Source: Saprospiraceae bacterium (GTDB lineage: Bacteria; Bacteroidota; Bacteroidia; Chitinophagales; Saprospiraceae). From it: a DNA stretch of 64,000 bases. Position 1 is the first letter of the stretch. Every line of letters starts with the position of its first letter. A program made the position numbers and the translations under genes. A model generated the notes under the pieces. The model saw only the letters and a program-made list of their open reading frames with translations. It was not told the origin of the DNA and searched no databases. Location of the stretch: NCBI GenBank assembly GCA_021739645.1, contig JAIPBL010000001.1:1-64000 (forward strand), in the 5' to 3' direction. Shown one piece after another: positions 23,007 through 29,465 of the stretch.

Positions 23007-25322
23007 TTAGTCTTTGGCTTGGTTGGGGAAGTATTTTTTCATCAGGGCCTGCCACCGTTCCTTTTGCTCCCTCAGCGGGGCAAGGTCGCTATCCTGTTGC
23101 ATCCAAGTGTAATCATAGCCTATGTTGATGGCCTGTTCGAGGGCTTCAAAAGCTGCTTCCAATTTGTTTAACCTAGCAAGAAGGCAGGAATAGCTGTAGT
23201 AATTTTCGTTCGACGGCTGTAACTGAATTGCTTTTGCCCCGTGGAATTCCGCTTCACTCGGCCTGTTTGTATCAAAATAAACCCAAGCCAATAGTAAATA
23301 GCCCTCTCCTTTGGTTGAGTCCAATTGGATGAATTTTCTACTAAGGTGCTCTGCTTCCTCGAATCGGCCTGCGTAGGAATAAACTGTAGCTAAGTTGGAA
23401 TAAGCATTTGAGAAAGTCGAATCCAGTCGAATAGCCCTCGTTAATGGTTCCTCCGCCTCTGCATAGCGGTTAGTTTGCAGATAAATAGCAGCCAAACTAT
23501 TGTAAATATTGGCTACTGTGGAATCTAACGCTATAGCCTGTTTGAATTGCAATTCAGCCTCTTCGTATCGGTTCGTATAGAAGTAGGTGTACCCAAGCTC
23601 ATTGTGCGCACACGGGAAGCAGATATCTTCGTTTGAACTCCCAATTACTTTTTTGAACCAATATTCAGAAATTTCAAATTTTGTTGCCCTTTGGTAAAAC
23701 CTTGCTTTTTCATACCATACAATCACGGCATTTGAATCCAATATAAAAGCCTGTTCCAAAAGCAATTCTGCCTTTTCAGGTTGTTTGTGGCTATGCTCAT
23801 AATACGATGCAAGCCGTAAATAGGGAATTACCCAACTTGGCGCAACTTCCATGGCTTTCCTGCCATAAAAGACTGCCGAATCAGCTTGTTCTGCGCCGTA
23901 TGTTTGTATCAACTCCACAAAGGCAAATGGCAAATCGGATTGCCATGCCAAGGCTTGAAAATACTTCTTCTTTCTATCGTTATTGGTTGTGCCAATTCTT
24001 CCTTCGAAATATGATTTTCTGGCCATGAGCGTATTGTACATATAGTGCTCATTGCCCAACAGTTCAGCTGCCCGGCTGAGGTTTTCTGGAAAGGACTTGT
24101 AAATTTTGCCAGCCCTTGCAGAGGAAAGTACCTCTTTCGTTAAACCTGTTTTAAGGAAAGTATTCATCATCTGTTGCGCATCATCCTGCAAAGCCGCAGC
24201 AAAGTTCCGCCGCATGGAATTGTGCAACCGGCCCATTTTTGGCTCTGCGATGAGCCGTTCGTAATAGGCGTCAGCGCAAGCGCCATCTGGTTCTAAAAAT
24301 TCCTTGTCTTTCAACGATTTTTTAAACAATCGGTACAGCTCCCGAATAGTCGTGTCCACCATCACTAGCACATCATCTTCTATACCTCTAGAATCGGTTG
24401 GGCTGAAAGTGGGCAGCTCTCCTGCCTTGTTTTTCTTCACTAGCGCCAATAAACCTGGAACTACCTGCGCCAGCTTTTCCGTGCGGTTGCCCACGGTTAT
24501 AGGCACTTGGCTTTCCGGGGCGACCTCCGTGGTCACATGGTCGTCGAGGTAGCGCCCAATTTCCATCAGGTTCACTGAGCCGTCGGCATTGCCATCTGCC
24601 ATACCGTAAAGCCCGTCCACGAGATAGTAACTGAAGGCGCCTCTGCCACCGCCCCACTGTTCGCCCTCGATACTGTACTCGTTGGGCTGGCAGGATAGGA
24701 TTTTGATTTCATTGGCAAATTGCTGTGAAAGGTTCTGGCTGGTGAGCTGCGAGCCACCGACCGAATTGCCTGCCAGTTTTCCGCTGCGGCAAGCATCGGT
24801 GATGACAACTACCTTTGCTTTGTTCTCCAAGCTCAGGGTTGATATGATTTCTTTCAGAAAAAAAATGGGATAAGCTCCCGACACATAAGCCTGCGGTGGC
24901 GAGTCCCAGCAGAGCAGAAACCCTTGCTGGCTGCGGGTTTTGGTCTCCACATCGCCGTGGCCGGAGAAGTAGATGATGGCTTGGTCGCCTTCTTTGCTTT
25001 CGTCCACCAACCAGCCGAGCGCTGCGTCGAACTGGGCCGTAGTGGCAGCCGAATCCGTGAGCAGCTTGAGATGGTCGCCATCGAGCGAGCCACCAGCGGG
25101 CGACCGCAAGAAATTGGCAAACGCCTCCGCATCTTTATCGGCGAAGCGCAGGTCGGGGATTTGCTCGTCCTGGTAGTCGGAGATGCCGACGACGACGGCC
25201 CTCGTCACAGCGGGTGAGAGCGTGAGCGGGTGAGAAGGTGAGAGGGGGGTGGCGCCTTTTTCGGTTTGGGCAAAAAGGCAGCAAGGCAAGAGCAGGTAAA
25301 ACAGGTAGATTGGCTTTTTCAT
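23007..25322 (-). CDS. Exported caspase (C14)-TPR protein, intact
   Basis: 771 residues from ATG 25322 (MKKPIYLFYLLL), chosen because it begins the signal peptide (to about 19, LFAQ); an upstream in-frame extension lacks one. Caspase domain about 40-262: H122 in YFSGHGD, C178 in ITDACRSG, and a canonical EF-hand loop D243-x-N245-x-D247-G ending E254. The conserved middle region spans about 320-425 (ADAYYERLIAEPKM, MRRNFAAALQDDAQQ, LLGNEHYMYN). About nine TPR-like units follow, with NEAELQFKQAIALDST-type helices, ending LAPLREQKERWQALMKKYFP. It should be an active exported cysteine protease with a protein-binding TPR tail. Divergent from the DUF4058 gene. Confidence 0.88.
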   Translation of the reverse strand: MKKPIYLFYLLLPCCLFAQTEKGATPLSPSHPLTLSPAVTRAVVVGISDYQDEQIPDLRFADKDAEAFANFLRSPAGGSLDGDHLKLLTDSAATTAQFDAALGWLVDESKEGDQAIIYFSGHGDVETKTRSQQGFLLCWDSPPQAYVSGAYPIFFLKEIISTLSLENKAKVVVITDACRSGKLAGNSVGGSQLTSQNLSQQFANEIKILSCQPNEYSIEGEQWGGGRGAFSYYLVDGLYGMADGNADGSVNLMEIGRYLDDHVTTEVAPESQVPITVGNRTEKLAQVVPGLLALVKKNKAGELPTFSPTDSRGIEDDVLVMVDTTIRELYRLFKKSLKDKEFLEPDGACADAYYERLIAEPKMGRLHNSMRRNFAAALQDDAQQMMNTFLKTGLTKEVLSSARAGKIYKSFPENLSRAAELLGNEHYMYNTLMARKSYFEGRIGTTNNDRKKKYFQALAWQSDLPFAFVELIQTYGAEQADSAVFYGRKAMEVAPSWVIPYLRLASYYEHSHKQPEKAELLLEQAFILDSNAVIVWYEKARFYQRATKFEISEYWFKKVIGSSNEDICFPCAHNELGYTYFYTNRYEEAELQFKQAIALDSTVANIYNSLAAIYLQTNRYAEAEEPLTRAIRLDSTFSNAYSNLATVYSYAGRFEEAEHLSRKFIQLDSTKGEGYLLLAWVYFDTNRPSEAEFHGAKAIQLQPSNENYYSYSCLLARLNKLEAAFEALEQAINIGYDYTWMQQDSDLAPLREQKERWQALMKKYFPNQAKD

Positions 25323-25403
25323 AGTTTGGATATTGATTGCTAAAAAATGCCGTATTTTTGGTTTTGAAAAATAATCCAGCAAAGCTGGGAAAACGACCTC
25401 ACA

Positions 25404-26171
25404 ATGATAGCAAAATCGCCGTTTCCGGGCATGGACCCTTTCTTGGAAGGGTATCTTTGGCCTGATGTACATACCCGGTTAATCAACGCTTTCGCAGATT
25501 TACTGGCCCCAAAAATTGCCCCGAGGTACGTGGCAAGGGTCGAAACCTACACCGTAGAAGACACCGAACCTGGCTCTGAGGTAGGCATCACCTACCCCGA
25601 CGTGGCGATTTTGAAGCGGCCAGAAGCTGCGGCATTCGTCTCTGCCTACGCAGAAACGGATGTGTTGACCGAGCCGGATATTGTCGTGACCACCGCCGTC
25701 ACCGTCCGCATCCCCGTCATCCAGATACGGGACACGGCCAAGAACCGCCTCATCACCTGCATCGAAATCCTCTCGCCCGTCAACAAGCGGTCGCCCGGCT
25801 GGCAGCCCTACCACGAAAAACGGAACGACCTACACCTCAGCGGCATCCACCTCCTCGAAATTGACCTGCTGCGCCGGGGCAAGCGGCATGTCGTTGACCT
25901 CGGCATCCCGGAACACCACTACTTGTTCAGCCTCTGGCGGGCCGGCACCGGCAGGATGCAGGTCTGGACCAACCGGGTGCGGGAACCCCTGCCCGTGCTG
26001 CCCGTACCGCTCAAAAGCCCCGACCCCGACGTGCTCCTGCCCATCAAGCCCGCCCTCGACCAGATTTACCAGCGGGGCATCTACAGCCTTTCGATTGACT
26101 ACGCAAAAGACCCTGCCCCGCCCGACTTTTCGGATGCGGAAAAGGCTTGGATGCGGGATTTGGCGAAGTGA
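25404..26171 (+). CDS. DUF4058 family protein
   Basis: 255 residues beginning MIAKSPFPGMDPFLEG, the hallmark N-terminus of DUF4058. Further family features are YPDVAILKRP, IEILSPVNKR (about 121-130) and GIHLLEIDLLRRG. No signal peptide; cytoplasmic. The SPVNKR and EIDLLRRG stretches recall PD-(D/E)xK-like folds, but I cannot assign catalysis. It is on the opposite strand to the caspase genes, 81 bases from the start of one and ending 3 bases before the stop of the next. The gene is visibly richer in G+C than its neighbours, consistent with separate origin. Confidence 0.82.
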   Translation: MIAKSPFPGMDPFLEGYLWPDVHTRLINAFADLLAPKIAPRYVARVETYTVEDTEPGSEVGITYPDVAILKRPEAAAFVSAYAETDVLTEPDIVVTTAVTVRIPVIQIRDTAKNRLITCIEILSPVNKRSPGWQPYHEKRNDLHLSGIHLLEIDLLRRGKRHVVDLGIPEHHYLFSLWRAGTGRMQVWTNRVREPLPVLPVPLKSPDPDVLLPIKPALDQIYQRGIYSLSIDYAKDPAPPDFSDAEKAWMRDLAK

Positions 26172-26174
26172 CTC

Positions 26175-28733
26175 TCACCTCCGCCCCGGCACCCTCGTGG
26201 CGATGTCGTAATACTTCGGAAAATGCTGGCGCACCAGCGCTTTGAAGGCATCGGTTTCCCGGATGGGGTTGAGCATGGGGTCGCAAAGCGTACCCGTTAG
26301 CGAAAGCAATAGATAGGGCTGCCAACCGAGTTCGATGGCTTTTTGAAGGGATTTGATAGCCGCTTCTTCCTGCCCTGATTGGGCGTAGATGCAGGTGAGG
26401 TCAAAGTAGAGCCAGGGGTCGTTCTTCAGCTTTTCCTTTGCAGTATCCAATAGTTGATGGAATTCACTTTCCATACCCAGCCTAGAATAAGCAATTGCCA
26501 CAAACAAGTAATCGAGCGGCAAATAATAAGTTCGCAAGAAATCAATCTTCGCTTTTTCGATAATTTGATGGTAAAAATAATTGGCGGTATCTGGCATCTC
26601 CATTTTGCGGGCTATCTCAGCGGCTTCATACAGGAATGTGATTTGGTCGCGCCGGGGGCCTTTCTCTATTACTTGTTTTGCCGAATCGAAAGCCTTTCCC
26701 AAAGCGCCAGATAATGCGTAAGAATTAACTTTGCCGTAACTCCATTTGGTTCCACCCATTTGGTAGGCCACCAATGCATTGACTGGATCATTCAAATAAT
26801 AGAAATAGAGGTCACCAATTAAATTGTTAAAAGCAATAGATTGAGGCGTTGCTTTTCGACACGCCTGAACGGCATTTTCGAAATCCAGCAATTCTGCATA
26901 CACAGCCCCCAAATTTTCATAAGTCCAAAACATCTTGCCTTCTGCAATCTTTTCACCTAAAAGCAAGTACTCTTTTGCCTTTTCATATTCTCTCAAAAAA
27001 CAAAATGCATTCCCGACATCGTTGCATTCAAAAGCTTTGACTGAGAGTGGGTCTGTATTCATCTTTTGTAGAAACTTTTTGACGTACAGTTCCCGCCAAA
27101 TAATAGCTGAATCTACATCTGGAAGTATATCGTAAGCAAAAGACATAGAATTATATGGCGTCAAATAATTGGAATCCAGTACAATAGCTTTTTTGAAATA
27201 GTGCATGGCATATCGTGCATCTGTGGTGTTAAACCCTAGTTCATGTTGAATCAATGCCCAGCCCGGGGCTGCTTCTGATGCTTTCTTATAAAAAGATATC
27301 CTTTCGGCAGTCAGGTATGGAAAGGTGTTTCCCATTTCATAATAAGCTACCGCCGCTGTGCTGTCCCATCCCAATGCATTTTCCAGCAGCCGTCTTTTTT
27401 CTATTATTCGCCAGTTGAAGCTGCTATCCGGGTATTTATCCTCTCGTATTGTCATTGCCCGGAAGTAATATTCCTTAGCTTTCAAATCCCGCCAGACGTA
27501 ATGCTTTTCACCCAAAATCTCCGCCGCCCGCTCAAAATAAGCAGGCAGGTGGTCGTAGTGTACCCGGTTAGCCCATATATTGTCCAGCACCTGCGGGTCG
27601 GTTTGCAGTATTTTGTTGAGGATGGTCTGCCCCTCGTCCATCAGCGCCGCTGCCAGTTTGCGCTTCATTGTGCCTTGCAGCGCCGCCATTTCCGGGTTCT
27701 CTACCAGCACTTTGAAATAGTGGTTGGCGCTTTTTCCTAGCGGTGACATGAGGTGGCCGGAATCAATCGCCGCAAGGAACTGGGCGTACAGCCGCTGCCC
27801 GCTCGTGTCCATTTTTTCAAGCAAACGGCTCTCCATGCCCTTGTTTTCGATGGCTCGGAAGGCCACCGGTTGGTTGCCTTTGGCGGCTTTCCGGGTGGCC
27901 ACTTCGCCTTCTCGCACGGTGGCAATTTTGGTCTTCACCGGGCCGGACACCATCGGCACCTGGCTTAGCGGAGCGGCTTCGGCGCTCACATGGTCTTCAA
28001 GGTAGCGGCGCAGTTCGAGCAGGTCCACCGAGGCGTCGTGGTTGTCGTCGGCAAAGCCGTAGAGGGCGTCTTCGAGGTGGTAGCTGAAGCAGCCACGCCC
28101 GCCGCCCCACTGCCCGCCTTCCAGCGAGAACTCGTCGGGCTGGCAGCTCAAGACCTTGACTTCGTTGGCAAACTGCTGTGAGAGCTGCTTGGCAGTGACC
28201 TGTGTGCCGCTCACGCCATTGCCCGCCAGCTTGCCCGCCCGGCAGGCATCGGTGATGATGAAAACCTGAACGTCGTTCTCGGAGAGCGTGCTCAGGATGT
28301 CTTGCAGGTAGTTGAGCGAGAAAGCCCCTGCGCCATAGACAGCGGGCGGCGAATCGTATCCGAGCAAATAGCCACGCTGGAACTTCGAGACCCGCTCCAC
28401 GTCGCCGTGCCCGCTGAAATAGATGAAGGCCCGGTCGCCCGGCTTGCTGGCCTCGATGAGCCAGTCGAGGTTGACGATCATCTGGGCGGTGGTGGCCTGC
28501 TGGTTGATGAGCAAACGGATGCTGGAGTCGGGCAGGGCAAGCCCCTGCGGGGAGCGCAGCCAGTTAGCGAATGCCTCGGCGTCCCTGTCAGCGAAGCGCA
28601 GGTCTGGGATGAGCGGCTCCCGGTAGTCGGAGATGCCGATGACGACGGCACGGATGGTGGTGCCGATGTCGATGGTCTGGGCGGAAAGGGTGAAACTGGC
28701 GAACATAGAAAAGACGAGAAGTAGGTATTCCAT
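26175..28733 (-). CDS. Exported caspase (C14)-TPR protein, intact
   Basis: 852 residues. Signal peptide to about 19 (TLSAQ). Caspase domain about 27-248: H109 in YFSGHGD, C164 in ITDACRAG, EF-hand-like loop D229, N231, D233, E240. Unlike the sister genes it has QWGGGRGCFSYHL with an extra Cys. The conserved middle region spans about 298-415 (MKRKLAAALMDEGQTILN, LGEKHYVWRDLKAKEYYF). About ten TPR-like units follow to the end. The C-terminus (LNPIRETDAFKALVRQHFPKYYD) is a divergent version of the family tail. Both dyad residues are present. It is convergent with DUF4058 and divergent from the MntA-like gene. Confidence 0.88.
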   Translation of the reverse strand: MEYLLLVFSMFASFTLSAQTIDIGTTIRAVVIGISDYREPLIPDLRFADRDAEAFANWLRSPQGLALPDSSIRLLINQQATTAQMIVNLDWLIEASKPGDRAFIYFSGHGDVERVSKFQRGYLLGYDSPPAVYGAGAFSLNYLQDILSTLSENDVQVFIITDACRAGKLAGNGVSGTQVTAKQLSQQFANEVKVLSCQPDEFSLEGGQWGGGRGCFSYHLEDALYGFADDNHDASVDLLELRRYLEDHVSAEAAPLSQVPMVSGPVKTKIATVREGEVATRKAAKGNQPVAFRAIENKGMESRLLEKMDTSGQRLYAQFLAAIDSGHLMSPLGKSANHYFKVLVENPEMAALQGTMKRKLAAALMDEGQTILNKILQTDPQVLDNIWANRVHYDHLPAYFERAAEILGEKHYVWRDLKAKEYYFRAMTIREDKYPDSSFNWRIIEKRRLLENALGWDSTAAVAYYEMGNTFPYLTAERISFYKKASEAAPGWALIQHELGFNTTDARYAMHYFKKAIVLDSNYLTPYNSMSFAYDILPDVDSAIIWRELYVKKFLQKMNTDPLSVKAFECNDVGNAFCFLREYEKAKEYLLLGEKIAEGKMFWTYENLGAVYAELLDFENAVQACRKATPQSIAFNNLIGDLYFYYLNDPVNALVAYQMGGTKWSYGKVNSYALSGALGKAFDSAKQVIEKGPRRDQITFLYEAAEIARKMEMPDTANYFYHQIIEKAKIDFLRTYYLPLDYLFVAIAYSRLGMESEFHQLLDTAKEKLKNDPWLYFDLTCIYAQSGQEEAAIKSLQKAIELGWQPYLLLSLTGTLCDPMLNPIRETDAFKALVRQHFPKYYDIATRVPGRR

Positions 28734-28834
28734 ACTTTTAGGATTAATCGTTGAACTTTATTCTGGCGCTATCGCTTGTCCAAGCTTGGAAAATCGTTCA
28801 TTTTTGACAAAATTTGCCAGTGAAAAATAAAATC

Positions 28835-29137
28835 ATGCAACCAAAACTGCCGGAAATATTGCGAACCATAGAACCAGTGCTTCGCAAATACGCCATCAAA
28901 AGGGCCAGTCTTTTCGGCTCCTTTGCCGACGGTACGGCAACAGCGGGCAGCGACGTGGACCTCCTGGTGGAACTCTCCAAACCCATCGGACTCCTTGAGT
29001 TCATCCACATCAAGCACGAACTGGAAGACTTGCTCGGCAGAAAAGTGGACCTCGTTGAATTCAAAGCTGTCAAGCCATCGCTGAAAAACCTTATCCTCCA
29101 CTCCGCAATCCCTATCTATGGCAAAGAGGCAGCTTAA
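28835..29137 (+). CDS. mntA: MNT-type nucleotidyltransferase (MntA-like antitoxin)
   Basis: About 100 residues from ATG 28835. The minimal nucleotidyltransferase signature GS-x10-DxD is present as FGSFADGTATAGSDVDLLVEL, followed by the usual ELEDLLGRKVDLVEFKAVKPSL. In characterised pairs MntA adds AMP units to the HEPN toxin and neutralises it. Its end overlaps the start of the HEPN gene by 20 bases, the classic arrangement. It is cytoplasmic and on the strand opposite to the caspase array. An alternative TTG start at 28814 would add seven residues. Confidence 0.87.
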   Translation: MQPKLPEILRTIEPVLRKYAIKRASLFGSFADGTATAGSDVDLLVELSKPIGLLEFIHIKHELEDLLGRKVDLVEFKAVKPSLKNLILHSAIPIYGKEAA

Positions 29138-29465
29138 CGTTTACCTCGAAGACATTCTGGAGCGCATCGAAATCATCGAAGGCTTTGTCAGCAGTGCCAC
29201 CCAACCTGCATTCGAAGCCAACCTCGAAAAGCAGGATGCCGTCATCCGCAGGCTTGCCATCATCGGCGAAGCCATCAAAAACGTCCCCAACGACGTCCGG
29301 TCCAAGTACCCCGAAGTCCCCTAGCGAGATGCCGCCGGACTGCGGGATGTGGTCGTTCACGAGTATTTTGGCGTCTCTTTGGAAGTCATCTGGGGCGTTG
29401 CCATTCGTGAACTGCCGCTGCTCAAAGAACAAATCAAGCGCATTCAGGAGGAATTGAATCCTTAA
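29118..29465 (+). pseudogene. hepT: HEPN (DUF86) toxin gene with a nonsense codon
   Basis: From ATG 29118 the frame reads a HEPN protein: LNVYLEDILERIEIIEGF, DAVIRRLAIIGEAIKNVP and YPEVP. It then meets TAG at 29322-29324 exactly where relatives have Trp (PEVPWRD). It continues in frame as RDAAGLRDVVVHEYFGVSLEVIW and stops at 29463-29465. The RNase motif R-x4-H (RDVVVH) lies after the TAG, so the truncated 68-residue product lacks the active site. A TGG to TAG change inactivated an otherwise intact toxin while its antitoxin gene stayed open. It overlaps the caspase gene at 29462 by a few bases, tail to tail. Confidence 0.88.
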
